This document shows, one piece after another, positions 10,501 through 22,015 of a DNA stretch of 64,000 bases (position 1 is the stretch's first letter; each line of letters starts with the position of its first letter). The stretch is from Sialis fuliginosa (taxonomy: Eukaryota; Arthropoda; Insecta; Megaloptera; Sialidae). The stretch is from contig OY540821.1 of the NCBI GenBank assembly GCA_961205875.1, positions 17,174,001-17,238,000 of the forward strand. The letters run 5' to 3'. The translations under genes and the position numbers were made by a program. The notes below the pieces were generated by a model, which was not told the origin of the DNA, did no database searches, and saw only the letters and a list, made by a program, of their open reading frames with translations.

Positions 10501-11183
10501 AAGTAAATGTACAGTGCTTCCTCGTGCTAAATTCACCAACTATTAAAAAATTTAAATAAAAACCGATAAAGATAAATTTCCTAGCATTGGTTAACCATTT
10601 GATTTTTATACAATTTTACTAACAAATATTAGTTCGAAATTTTTCTTAAGACGCACCTGATTATTTTTTTGTATCTAATCTAATCTAATTTAAATCTTTT
10701 ATGCAAACGTCCAAATGACATTTAAAACGTTAAAATTACATTTAATATGTCAAAGTAAATATCAATTTAAAAAACAAAAGACGATTTTTAAAGCAAATTG
10801 AGATAAATCTTTGTAAGGAAATATTTTACAATAAACATTGTAAGAAAATTTAATGCTCTATAAAAATTTTGGGATATCACCTCTCTCCCTTACACACGAT
10901 TTTGATGATTTAAAAAAGGAATGTCCTCAAGCCAAACCCAACCATCCAACCAAGTTTCATTAATATCGGTTCAGTGGTTCATGAGTTATGCGTGTGACAA
11001 GGATTCAGAGATCAGACACACGGACGGACGGACGGACAGACAGACAGACACGGAATGAAAAGTGTTTGTTTTGACGTGAAACAGAAAGATCAATTTAAAA
11101 TTTTGAAATCATAGTACATTTTTTTTGTCTCATTCTAAAACGACCACAAAGTTTCTCGTATCTTCGATATTGCGAGAAAGCAA
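10501..11183 (+). mobile_element. Repeat family E, copy 1 (fullest copy)
   Basis: It begins near AATGTACAGTGCTTCCTCG and ends CGATATTGCGAGAAAGCAA, giving short inverted ends TGCTTCCTCG/CGAGGAAGCA. The interior holds ATATCGGTTCAGTGGTTCAT followed by a (GGAC)n/(AGAC)n tract. Other copies: 27695-27905, 35319-35645 (inverted), 40690-41079, 43165-43570, 46292-46515, 57048-57402, several with internal deletions. Non-coding and unclassified: either a MITE with 10-bp ends or a composite. Confidence 0.65.
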
Positions 11184-11826
11184 TTTAAGCTGTTATTTCT
11201 TTATCCAAATGATGCCAGAGCAACTAGTTTCTGATGTAAAAAACAAGTCAAACAATAATTTCGATAAAAATAGAAGAAACATTAACAAATATGACGGTGT
11301 TTGATTTTAAATTTAACATTTGACAAAATGTCTACAAGTAGACATGTAGATACAAATAAGAAAGCAGTGTAGGCTCCCCCTTGTTTAAAGGTGCAAAGTG
11401 AAATATATGACATATGATTTACATAAAACCCCCCCGAGCTATATCACATTTTAGCGAGTTAACACTGGTTTGTCTCAAAGAGCTACACACAGAGAGCTAT
11501 ATACTTTGTCTCGGCGGGTTTTGTAGCTCGTTTCTTCCCCCGCTCGCGGATGAAATATAGCGAAACTTAGCATCGTATAACTTGTTATGTAACTTATAAA
11601 ATGTATGGAGATGAATTTGAAGGATTTTCTGCTTGTGCTGGGATTTTCACAGGAAGAAGATTTATTTAGAAATAAGTGCTGCATGATTCTGTGCTTGGGA
11701 AAAAGTTTTTATTGGATCATTAGTTTGTATAATTTTATTATAGTTATGAATAGTTTAAGAGGTAATAAATTTTATGTATTTTTAATTAAAATAAGAGGTC
11801 TCTCATTACGATTATTATAAATAGTC
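11184..11826. other. Intergenic, nothing recognised
   Basis: Overlapping short frames on both strands near 11475-11820 have no recognisable domains. Confidence 0.4.
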
Positions 11827-12040
11827 CAGCGATTCTCAACCCTAGGGGGGCGTTTTAAAACTAAATGGGGAGCGCGAGCATATCGAGAAAAAAATATTAT
11901 TAAAAAACTTATTTAATTTACTTAAAGAAAAGAAGTTTTTCGAAAGAAGTTGTAATAAAATTATTGTATGAGAGGAGGGGGGGGGATGAGAATATTGATT
12001 AAAAAGTGGGTCGTAAATACTAAAAGGTTGAAAAACACTG
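11827..12040. mobile_element. hAT-type MITE family T, copy 1
   Basis: Ends CAGCGATTCTCAACC and GGTTGAAAAACACTG form an inverted pair of the CAGNGNTTCTCAACC kind known from many hAT MITEs. A related copy is at 20007-20137, including a G-run followed by GATGAGAAT and AATACTAAAA. No 8-bp duplication is evident. Confidence 0.65.
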
Positions 12041-12744
12041 GTTTTATGTATTTTTTATTAAAATATATTTTTTAGAAAAATTCGCATTAATTTTTATCAT
12101 TCCGATTATAATAATTATTCGATTGTTTTTATTAAGGATGAGCCATCTGTTAGTTCCTTTTTGAAGTGCGTATTATTTTAAATACTTACTGGGTTATGTA
12201 TTTGAACTGTAAGATTGTTTGTTTGTTTGTATACGAGACGAAACTAGGTTTAGGAAGAAACCGAATTAATCGGCGTGTCTTGCCTAAGACCCCGAAGTAA
12301 AGGGAGGGGGTCGAACAGCCGATAGTGGGGTGTTGAAGAGAAAAAAAAGATCTCGCATTATTATGGTAACCTTACCTAAAAAAAAAAATTTAATAAAAAA
12401 AAACAATGATATTTAAATATTCGAATCTAAAATATAGATTTTGCCTAGGAATATCAATGTTTAGCCAATTAACTGGTTCATTTGTTACTCTTTGTCTACG
12501 AGGTTTCGCCCCCCTCCCCTCCGAACCTGCCCATGCTCTTAATATTATAGTATATTTTTTATATTGTTTTCGTTGTATATAAAACTAGAATTTCTTGTAT
12601 GTACTAATAACTTTTATAATTAAAGTGTCGGACAAGTTAGAAGAATTCAACTTAGGCTATAATTTTTCAACGTAAACCTTTGCATCATCTCACCAAAACC
12701 TAAACAACAATACGTTTGCAGATAGTAAGAAAACGCGAGTCATT
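12041..12744. other. Intergenic, nothing recognised
   Basis: No recognisable gene. A somewhat GC-richer patch at 12230-12330 has no long frame. Confidence 0.4.
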
Positions 12745-12935
12745 TATCTATTGATAAAGCACCTTAAGTTCGGCGCACATTGGGTTCGTATCTCGGCCAC
12801 TTTATTATACTTGGGGTATTGGTGCTCGCGGAAATTGGAAGCACTTGATTCTTTTATGGGTCACCTGGTGTAGGCATTTACAAGAAATGACCCCGAGAAT
12901 GTAGCATATAAGGGTTGCAGATAAGACACATATTG
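12745..12935 (+). repeat. Probable SINE remnant
   Basis: GGGTTCGTATCTCGGCC near 12781 resembles a tRNA T-arm/B box. It is followed by a GC-balanced body (GTCACCTGGTG, TGACCCCGAGAATGTAGC, AGGGTTGCAGATAAG) typical of tRNA-derived SINE bodies, then a T-run. Only one copy is visible here, so the call rests on general form. Confidence 0.35.
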
Positions 12936-13169
12936 TGCTGGATTTTTTTTATGTTAGGTTATATATTTATGTAGGGTGTGTTTGTAATATTTTATACATT
13001 TAATATTGCGTATATGTGAGTGGAAATTTAATCTTACTGTCAGGAAATATCCAGGTATTACTAATTTAGAGGCATATAAATTAAATATATGTATGTACAT
13101 CTTATAGTTTTTATTAAATTTCGATTTTACACAATTTTTAAAACTTCTTTCTTTCTTTTAAAGAAACAT

Positions 13170-13606
13170 ACATATTTGTTGATATTTGATTACTACCATT
13201 TCTGAATATTAATCTATATACATTTAACTGTCTTACAGCATGATTTGATGAAAATCGGCCTATAGGTGTCAAAATGGTGGACATTTAAACTAATTATTAG
13301 TATAATTTATTTATTAATTATTATATTATCATAGCAACTGCTTTACATTGTTTCAAATTTCACGATTCTTTCTTTTATATCTTTTGTGTCGTGGTACTTA
13401 TCATTAGCAAGTGTCCATCACTGCGTGCTCATTACTGGAGAAAAAACATAAACAAAATAAAAGGCTATAACTTAAAAATCAAACTATATTTGCGAACTTT
13501 GGTAATTAAATTGATTAAATAAAGAGTTACTTGTTTTATTAGTAACATGAGTTCATGAGAATTACAAAAACAGCTCTTATAGCGGCCATAACTGGTGCCT
13601 TTACCT
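13170..13606 (+). mobile_element. MITE family A, copy 3
   Basis: Lacks the extreme left end but carries the complete right end (TAGCGGCCATAACTGGTGCC...TTTACCT|TA). Same body as 5496-5940. Confidence 0.7.
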
Positions 13607-14246
13607 TAATACCTTATCACTCATTTTTTCTCAACAAAATGGTTGTAGTTTTTAACATAACTTCAATTTCGTATGAGTGCCCATCTATTTTCTATCGCTA
13701 TTTTAGACTGCAGAAAATCTAGTATCCAAAGCGCCCTAATTAGTTAGTTAAATGCAAGTGCATACTTGTTTTAATTGTATTCAATAACTCAAGAAATACG
13801 AGCTCGTTTTCTGACATATGTACATGCATTGTTACGTAAGTTCTAAAACCATGCATGCCATTTTTAAATTCAATTATGTATGCATAGTAACATATTATGA
13901 ATATTTTAAACAGGGTTGTTAATTATAAAATTTATGCTACTTCACGAATTCTTACATAGTATTTATTTTTTATTTGTATAAAAATCTAGACTATAGATTA
14001 TATAGATGGATAATCCAGATTGTTTTATGTATATATGGCTTAAGCAAACGCTATCTGCAAGGTATTAAATATAAATGACAACCCACTGACAGTTGCAATG
14101 AAATATACAAATGTAATTTAAAAGCAGTGGTGACAATTGTATCTCATAAAATGCACGCACTAAAAAAAATTGCTGAGAACAAATAATTATTAATTGTTTT
14201 AAGTAAATAAACTATTCGAATAATTGTTTTTTCCTTTATTTCATTT
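13607..14246. other. Intergenic, nothing recognised
   Basis: AT-rich sequence without a supported feature. Confidence 0.4.
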
Positions 14247-14357
14247 AAAAAATTATTTTTTCCGTTCAACCCAATAATTTTTAATAACCCCCCTCCCCCT
14301 CCTCTTCAAGAAATAAGTACAAAAAATTATTGGGTTTAACGGAAAAAATAATTTTTT
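14247..14357. repeat. Inverted repeat, 36-bp arms with one mismatch
   Basis: Arms 14247-14282 and 14322-14357 pair at 35 of 36 positions, with a C-rich loop of about 39 nt. The motif CCGTTCAACCCAATAATT and its complement mark the arms. Probably a small palindromic MITE or foldback. No second copy seen. Confidence 0.7.
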
Positions 14358-14910
14358 GTACAGTGGGCTATAATATTGTGAATTATAGATAATGCTTCTA
14401 AAAACAGCACTAATTATAAAATGAAATGAGTACGGTGGGCATTAATGGGTTAATACAACCAAAAATCGTTTGGAATATGAAATATTGAACAAATCGAAAT
14501 TATATTTAAAGTATTAATTTTTATTGATAAAACACGATTGTAAATTTATTTCGCGTTGTATATTTTTGTGTCCATTGGTGTACAGTCTGTACAGTGTAGA
14601 GTACATCACGGTTATTAGGCTGTCTCTAACCGGCTGCCCACGCTAATGATGTCTATACCGTTGTGCGTTGTAGATTCTGATAGATTCCTATGATTTTTCA
14701 TCGTGAAAATTAGTTTTGGTCCGATGGTTACAACTTTTTACTACATTTTTCCATGAACTAGCTACTCATTACGAATAATCATTGCATGGTCAGTGCAATG
14801 ATTTAAATATTCATATTTGTTAATGATTTACTTTTTCCACGTACTTTCGTTTTGTAATGTGGGAGGTGTTACTAATCTAAATTTAATTAAATAAATAGAG
14901 GATTTCACAA
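14358..14910. other. Intergenic, nothing recognised
   Basis: No supported feature in this stretch. Confidence 0.4.
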
Positions 14911-15005
14911 AAGTACTGGCACCAGTTATGGCCGCTATAAGAACAAGGTTAACTGTTTTTGTGATTGACGGGCTTCTTTTTTGTAATTATCATAAACTCA
15001 TCTTA
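14911..15005 (-). mobile_element. MITE family A, copy 4 (end fragment)
   Basis: AGTACTGGCACCAGTTATGG followed by the family's right-end body in reverse orientation; truncated after about 95 bp. Confidence 0.6.
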
Positions 15006-16840
15006 ATAATATAATAAAATAAATACTGCAAATAAGGTCCAGGGTGTAATATGGCCCATGTGAAAAAAAACAACACATTTGCAATAGTTGGATCGGTCTG
15101 GATTTTTATATACACATAGAACTTTTCAACAAATAATATTAATTTCTGTTAAATTTTCTTATGTATTATTTGTTTCTTTTCATTTATACAAAAATTATAC
15201 ACCTAAACTTTACCTATCCATTAGTGAAGACCGGAATAAAATCCGTTTAGTAGTTACTAAGAAAATCGTGTAAAATTATATTTTCAAATTCCCAGGAACA
15301 CCAGGTCTTGTTTTAGAATTTGTATGAAAATCAAAAATTAATAAATAAATGGGTTAGCAACAATCATAATAATTAATTTCGATATTTTACCTTTCTTGGA
15401 AGTGAAATGTTTCTTTATTTTTATATTGTTTATTTATTTTAATTGATATAAGTTGTAAGTCATTTGGCATCTATTGATAGCTTAATCTGCGGTTTCCCTC
15501 ATGACATATAATTTCCAAAATATTTAAATATTCTCTCCATTACTACAATAAGTAAAAATTACGAAAAAAAAACATTAATTTTTTTTATAATTTAATTGAT
15601 AACAAAAAAGTCATTACAATTTTTGCAGTTTCCTATAAACAATTAATACAAACATGCCTAATTTATACTACAATGACCCAGTAGGGTATTGCTGGGCGGC
15701 TGAAAGAAGTGGGAGTAAAGAAACAGTAGCGGGAAAAATATTCAGAACGAAACAATTATTGTTGATAAAATGAGAAATCTGAATTTTGATCGATAATTTT
15801 AATATGGAAAGCTATAATTATTGTGAAAATGACTAGATGGTATTTTATTGAGTGCAGAAAGATACAGTTTGTTATTTTAATGGGTTTTTAATTTACTACA
15901 GTATGTAATTAGTTACAATTTATGTTAATTTTTCAGTCACGTTAAAAATTACGCATGATTCTTAGTTAGATATATATTTGAATTATGATAATTATTGATT
16001 AATATGCCGGGTCATGCTTTATACATTTTTTGATGAATAAATAATATTACCTAGTAAATATAGGTCTAGAAAATAGTATTATACATTAAGGTCATGGAGG
16101 CAAATGAGGCCCACCTTAATTAAAAATAAAAAAGGCTATGTTAATGGTAAACTTTGGTTTATTATTAATCTAAAGAAGTATGAAAACTAACTTTTCTTAA
16201 ATGATTTTTTCATTTTTAAGACATCTTAAAAAAAGGTCTTATTAAACTATGGTGGTATAATAAGGCCACTTAACTAAATTAAACATTTTCAGATAATTAT
16301 AATGTTATTTTGTATGGGAACTATGTTTAAATCAACATTTGGCGTAATGTTTGCTTAATTACAGCTAATAAATAAACAATTAATAATTTTATTTTAACAT
16401 TTATTTTTTATCTATAACGTGCCGATGCTGTACCCATAGTAACTGCTAAACTCTCGCCAATGAATGAAATTTAAGTAGAAAATGCAAATTTTAAAAACCT
16501 ATTTTGAATTTTATTTTTGTCGCTACTTAAAATAAAAATATTTTTGTCATTTTTACGCCGATGCGATTTTAATTTTAAACAATTGAATCGTATTTATTAT
16601 CAATTAATTTCTTTATAAACGTAGAACAATACGCACACAGATGTAAAACAATGGCGGAGTAAGCATTAAACTTGAATAAATACCCAATATTTATCCATCG
16701 ATAAATTTTATATTTGTTTTCATCGAATTGGTATTGCAATCAAAAAGTGCACTGTGAAATTTTGTTTGCTTAAAACATACAACATTTAATACCAATTTTG
16801 GTTGTTAAACATAAAATACGTGCATTGCATATGTATGTAC
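15006..16840. other. AT-rich intergenic DNA, nothing recognised
   Basis: Contains a 61-codon frame at 15088 without recognisable domains. No shared repeats were found. Confidence 0.4.
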
Positions 16841-17065
16841 AGGACCGGTCCTAGATTTTCTGTCGCCCCGGGCAAGATATACTTCGAGATACACTCATCG
16901 AAAAAATTCAAAATCAAAATTTGATATAAATACATAGATTATTATCTTAAATTAATATAACATTGTTCTAAATGGTAATTCTTTAAGAAAATACATTAAA
17001 TTATAAAAATTGTGTTTTCTACATATTCTGCAATTTTTACAGCTTCGTAAAACTATTTGTATAGC
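16840..17065. repeat. hAT-like end plus interspersed repeat N, copy 1
   Basis: CAGGACCGGTCCTAGATTTT at 16840 and CGCCCCGGGCAAGA after it resemble hAT-type termini. The following 16918-17040 block is shared with 37621-37745, confirming repetition. Confidence 0.5.
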
Positions 17066-17562
17066 TATAATTTCGTTAAATTATTTGTATAGCATACGTT
17101 CTTTTCGATCGAATGTAATTACATTTATAGTGTCAATATATAATAATATAATAGTATAGTGACGTTAAAATATTCACTTTAAATCTACATCGTGAATTCC
17201 GGTACACCTCCAATCAAAATATTTATATAATTTTTTTTTATAACTTCATAAACGTAAATATTGAGTTGGTGCATAAAGGACCCCTATATATAATTATAAT
17301 ATAATTATGCAGATATCATTTATAAGTATTATAGTTTATAACATTTTCAATCAAGTTTATTCTATAGCTATAACCATTTTCATGTGCCAAAATTAACCTT
17401 TTTAAAACTGTTTCGTTTAACAAAGCCTCCAGTGTTAGCTTCTTTGAAAAATATACAAATTCACAATTTATATTCGAATAATATGGACATAAATGATTAT
17501 CTTTATTCTGTTGGCTAACTAGGTATATGAGATCGACGTAAAATTTAGGTTCAAGTAAATAC
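17066..17562. other. Intergenic, nothing recognised
   Basis: AT-rich stretch without a supported feature. Confidence 0.4.
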
Positions 17563-17565
17563 TAA

Positions 17566-18062
17566 GGCGGCTATTACACTATCAAATAAATATGTCAAAC
17601 ATCTTTGACAAAGATTTGATCATATTTCTTTGATAAAATACAAGATTTTAAGTTCTATTACACTACATAAAATATTTGATAGTATTTTCTTAGTATTATC
17701 TAGGGATATTTTCTTCTTTTTTGGTGCATTTTGATAATCAATGTGTGGATGTTCGTCAGTTGACGCGATCGAGGTTTGAATTTACAACTGTGTATTGCAG
17801 TTTTTATAATCAATAAGAAGATTATCATATAATACTGGATTATGTTGATATTAATATATAAACTGTAACTGTCAGTGATAACTTGGCAGTCGCCATTTTG
17901 ATTTATCTGTCAAAAAACTTTGATCAAATATAAGAGACTGTCATTAACTATGATCATAGAAATATTATGAAGGTAAATATTATAAAAGTTGACTTATTAC
18001 ACTGTCATATTTCTTTGATCAAAGAAATTTTATCACATTTCTTTGATAGTGTAATAGCCGTC
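17566..18062. mobile_element. MITE family C, copy 2, TAA target duplication
   Basis: Starts TAA|GGCGGCTATTACACTATC and ends GATAGTGTAATAGCCGTC|TAA. The body is close to 9273-9750. The 3-bp TAA duplication agrees with PIF/Harbinger-like insertion. Non-coding. Confidence 0.85.
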
Positions 18063-18776
18063 TAAGGAACATTTAGAAATAAGTTTGAGCGGTGAGACCG
18101 GGCATTAATCACAGTAAGAGCATTTAAAAAATAATTCAAAATTTAACTTATTACGGCCCTGTAAGAATACAAACATACAAATATAGCACGCTCTATATAA
18201 CGACATTGAAAATTTATTAAAAACAAACATTGGTGGTGAATATACAAAACATGCAACACTGTACTCTCCATCTACTCTCTCTCTACGTGTGTGTGTGAGT
18301 GTGTGTGCATGTGTGCATGTGTGCATGTGTGGAGGAGACCCTCAGGTCTTAGGCCGCCATTTTGTTGAACGCCCATATCACGTACCTCCACACAAAATGG
18401 CAATGTTTACTTAATTATTGAAAATGTGTAACTCGTGCAAAACCATGCATGGAAAGTAAACATTATTGTATATATAATAATATATATACATATGTACAGT
18501 AGCTATGTGTAATTATAATAATAATAATATAATGTAAGAAATAATCAGTACCCATAACAGTTCAATAGTACCTATTAATAAAATGTCTTTTGGCTATATT
18601 TAAATATAAACTTTTTTTAAATCAGTTCACGATTGGGTTAAGATAATAAATAAATAGATCTAAAAATGATATGATAACAAAAAAAAATAGTATCGCCTAT
18701 GTTCGAATTTGTATATTTATTTGCCATCTGCCCCGGGCGGAAGAAACTTACAGTACGCCACTGTTTTAACGTACTA
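18063..18776. other. Intergenic with (TG)n and a 10-bp inverted repeat
   Basis: A (TG)n/(GCATG) microsatellite lies at 18285-18332. GCCATTTTGT at 18356-18365 is inverted at 18392-18401. A hAT-type right end (GCCCCGGGCGG ... CGCCACTG) lies at 18728-18763, next to the palindromic element. Confidence 0.45.
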
Positions 18777-19846
18777 CAGTGGCGAAGCGTCGATGGAACC
18801 AGAGCTTCCCTTACTTTGTGGGTAAATTAATACAAATCTGTGTTTTCAGTTAATAAATAATTTTAAAATGTTATTAGAATATTCATCTTTATGCGTAACT
18901 CAAACATTTTAATCAAAAATAGCATTTAATATTAATTTACATGCTCAATTATAAAACTATAATACCTCTACGTCTTATTTTCTTGTATTTTAGTCGATAT
19001 TTGTATGACGAGTTGAAGTTCATTGCAGGAAATTTCACTAAAAAATTTCGAATTTTTGATTTCGTTAAAAGTATGTTTATTGTATAGAAAATGACGTGAA
19101 AAGTTGAATGTTTAAAACCGCAGGTCTGTATCTCAAATCGTTCTTGAGATATAGCCTCTCAAAGTTTCATTTTTTTCGAAATTTTGAAGAAAAATGGCCA
19201 TAACTTTTGAACGCGTGGTCGGAATTGATTTTAGTTGACGGATTTGGAATCAGCGTGTCAAAATCTATATAATGACATGTATATTACTTTAAAACTCGAA
19301 AAAAAAAATTTCGCGAAAAATCGAAAAAATTCAACCTTAAAAAAATGTCGATTTTTGACGAAATTTTTTTTGTCGGATTTTAAAGTATTATACATGTCAT
19401 TATATAGATTTTGACACGCTGATTTCAAATCCGTCAACTAAAATCAATTCCGACCACACGTTCAAAAGTTATGGCCTTTTTTCTCCAAAAATTTGAAAAA
19501 ACTAAAACTTCGAGAGGCTATATCTCGAGAACGGTTTGAGATACAGATCTGCGGTTTAAAGCATTCAACTTTTCACGTCATTTTCTATACAATAAACATA
19601 CTTTTAATGAAATCAAAAATTCGAAATTTTTTAGTGAAATTTCCTTCAACTCGTCATACAAATATCGACTAAAATTCAAGAAAATAAGACATAGAGGTAT
19701 TACAGTTTTATAATTGAGCGTTTAAATAAATATTTTATTAAAATGTTTGAGTTACGCATAAAGATGAATATTTTAATAATATTTTCAAATTATTTATTAA
19801 CTGAAAACATAGTTTTGTATTAATTTACCCATAAAGTAAGGGAAGC
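18777..19846. mobile_element. Large palindromic element family D, copy 2
   Basis: Starts CAGTGGCGAAGCGTCGATGG. The arms (about 530 bp each) are inverted around a centre near 19332. The right arm stops about 27 bp short of the expected terminus (after GTAAGGGAAGC near 19846), so that end is truncated. Left outer segment like 4133-4310. No coding capacity. Confidence 0.8.
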
Positions 19847-20006
19847 ACATACAATTAAATTACACGTTTACATTTACACTGATATAATACACTTATAAAT
19901 AGGATTGTATCAGTACCTATTGCACAATATATTTAATAATTAACTTATCAATATTAAATTAAAAACAAGATTAATAATTATTAGTGACTCCCTTGGGCCT
20001 TTCTTG

Positions 20007-20137
20007 CAGACCAAAGTTTTTCAAAAATTAAATTAAATAGAAACTTATATTACAATTACAGCACGATTTCAGTAGGGGAGGGGGGGGGGGGGTCGATGAG
20101 AATTGTGAATACTAAAAAGTTGCGAAACTCTGGTCTA
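20007..20137. mobile_element. hAT-type MITE family T, copy 2
   Basis: AGACCAAAGTTTTTCAA at the left and TTGCGAAACTCTGGTCT at the right are inverted. The interior carries a 14-G run and GATGAGAAT as in 11827-12040. Confidence 0.5.
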
Positions 20138-20624
20138 CACCAAAAAACAAATAAAAACGTTGATATATATATATTTTAACACCACAAACATGTATATAAA
20201 ACATATTTTCAATAAGACTATTATATTAAATTGATAATGTTAAAATCCCCACAATACCCTATTTAAAGAATCACCAACTGTATACAATACAGACACACAC
20301 ACACACTCAAGAATTCACTTTGTCCGTTTACAATATTGATCTGAATACACGTATTGTGGTGACCTCTATTTGTGCGGTTCAGTACTTTCACTCTATTCCA
20401 ATGTTTACTTGTGCCATTTTATTATTATACATGTATTTTCAAAGGTATCAGGAAGTAACAGCGTAACAATTTACAACAATTGTTCAAAAATGAGAGATTA
20501 TATTTCATTTTCATTTGTTCGGTATGAAATGGCTATGGCTTTTTAATTTTGAGTGTCTATGAAGATGTACAGTGAAATGTTGTTGATTCGAATCTAGTGA
20601 TAATATTAGGATGTTTTTTTTTCG
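20138..20624. other. Upstream intergenic DNA with a SOX-site pair
   Basis: No gene. AACAAT at 20465 and the palindrome AACAATTGTT at 20475-20484 give three SOX half-sites in 20 bp, about 1.5 kb upstream of the Sox CDS. Binding is inference. Confidence 0.35.
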
Positions 20625-21005
20625 GGATCAAAAGTTAATTGTCCCAAAATTTCAAAAAAATTTTGGAAAAAAATATTTTTTTAGCGTGAATAGCTCGTTG
20701 AAAAATTTATTTATTTTAATTTTTCGCAGCAGCATATTATAGAGAATTTAATTTCCTACAAAAAATATCCCAAGTGCTCAATTCATAGATCGAGTATTTT
20801 TAAAGATATGTTCGTTTAAACATAATCATAAAAATATTGCTCTGAGAAATTTTCAAAAAAAAAAACTTTTTTTTCAACTGGCTATCCAAGTGATAGTAAA
20901 AAAGTTATTTTTCCCATGTTAATCAAATGAGAAAAATATTTGGTTTGCACCGTCCACAGGTTTGATCTATGAGACTGAAATTTTGGGACAATTAACTTTT
21001 GATCC
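20625..21005. mobile_element. Palindromic-ended element Q (30-bp perfect inverted ends)
   Basis: Arms 20625-20654 and 20976-21005 are perfect reverse complements (GGATCAAAAGTTAATTGTCC...). The weaker outer sequence ATGTTTT...GGATC is also inverted. The interior is AT-rich with long A-runs and no frame. It lies about 0.67 kb upstream of the candidate Sox start site. No second copy in this window. Confidence 0.65.
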
Positions 21006-21480
21006 AAAGCTAAAACATAGGTTAATGGGACCGAAAAAATAAAAATAAAAAAAACACCGTAACCTATCCATTAATATTATACAAAATTAAATTTACGATT
21101 ATTAACAAATTATAGATGACATAATAATTAAATAAGTAGGTAGATACAAAAATACTGGCAATAATAATAATATTATTGAATGCATATAATAGATACATTA
21201 TTATATACCCTCAAATAGATTTATAATGAATTGCAAGCAAAACTTCAATTTTCCTGAAGGTGGAAAAAATATTTTTTAGAGAATTAATTATTTCCTTTCA
21301 GACAAACACACCCCGTAGTTTTTTTATATTTTGATGAATAGCAAGTAAACCTCGAACGATAATTTGGCCCCAGGCTATAATTAGTACTAATCTGTAATCG
21401 GCCAGTAGAGCAACAACAACAGAAAAACAGCAGAAAATCATAATTAGTATGAAAATTGAACGCTAGAGTCGCTGCTACGA
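21006..21480. other. AT-rich Sox upstream region
   Basis: No repeat shared with other loci noticed. Base composition shifts to GC-rich from about 21480 on. Confidence 0.4.
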
Positions 21481-21674
21481 GAGAAGGTCGGGCAAAAAAC
21501 CGAAATCCCTGTAAGGGGAACGTGCACGCAAGCCCCTCCCACCCGTGTACCCCCACTCCCCGAGTGCAAGCGCGCTATTGGCCGGCCGGAATCATGGCAG
21601 GCGTGCGTGTCAATCAATAAGTCTCGTGGAGGGGGCAACATCGGGATAATAGCAAGGGGCATTGTATGGGATTC
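21480..21674 (+). promoter_or_regulatory. GC-rich proximal promoter region of the Sox gene
   Basis: CpG-containing, GC-rich block in otherwise AT-rich DNA, directly upstream of the candidate start site. An inverted CCAAT box (CTATTGGCC, ATTGG at 21577-21581) sits about 98 bp upstream of the Inr, a usual NF-Y spacing. TCAATCA at 21610-21616 resembles an Exd/Pbx half-site. CATTGTA at 21660-21666 matches a SOX site about 10-15 bp upstream of the Inr, which would allow autoregulation. All factor assignments are motif-based inference. Confidence 0.45.
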
Positions 21675-21706
21675 AGACGCGTTATACGTTTCGGGCAGTG
21701 AAGTCG
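21673..21706 (+). promoter_or_regulatory. Candidate Inr + DPE of the Sox gene
   Basis: TCAGAC at 21673-21678 is one mismatch from the initiator consensus. With the A at 21675 as +1, AGTCG occupies +28 to +32 (21702-21706) and fits RGWYV exactly. No TATA box. It predicts a 341-nt unspliced leader. Insect SoxN genes may carry introns in the leader, so the real start could lie further upstream. Confidence 0.4.
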
Positions 21707-21808
21707 GGTCTATTGTACCACTCTCCGTGTTACACTTTCAATATCTTTAGGATCCTTTTGAATCGGTTTCATACACACAAATCCTTTGTGTGGCAATTCA
21801 ACTCATCA

Positions 21809-21826
21809 ATGGACATAATAGAATAA
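21809..21826 (+). other. Upstream ORF 1 in putative Sox leader
   Basis: ATG GAC ATA ATA GAA TAA: a 5-codon upstream ORF, ending 190 nt before the Sox start. Could lower initiation at the main ORF if the leader is as predicted. Confidence 0.35.
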
Positions 21827-21870
21827 TAAACACTCATTCACAAAGTGTGCAACAATTGTGTTTCTCCGTC

Positions 21871-21891
21871 ATGAATGTTGGTAACAATTAG
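21871..21891 (+). other. Upstream ORF 2 in putative Sox leader
   Basis: ATG AAT GTT GGT AAC AAT TAG: a 6-codon upstream ORF ending 125 nt before the Sox start codon. An ACAATTGT palindromic SOX-like motif lies just upstream at 21852-21859. Confidence 0.35.
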
Positions 21892-22015
21892 CCACCGACG
21901 GCAGTTGTTTTTATTATTTAGTTTTGTGCGCGAGGTGGTGTGAGAACGTATCATTTTCCAGTGTCAAGTGTAGAATAAAGTCATCAAGCTGTACTCGACG
22001 GGGCATCACCACGAG

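Noticed and set aside
10501..11183. Family E as a non-LTR retrotransposon 3' end
   Set aside because: The (ACAG)n block suggests it, but copies end at both sides with inverted TGCTTCCTCG/CGAGGAAGCA, which fits a MITE better; left unclassified.
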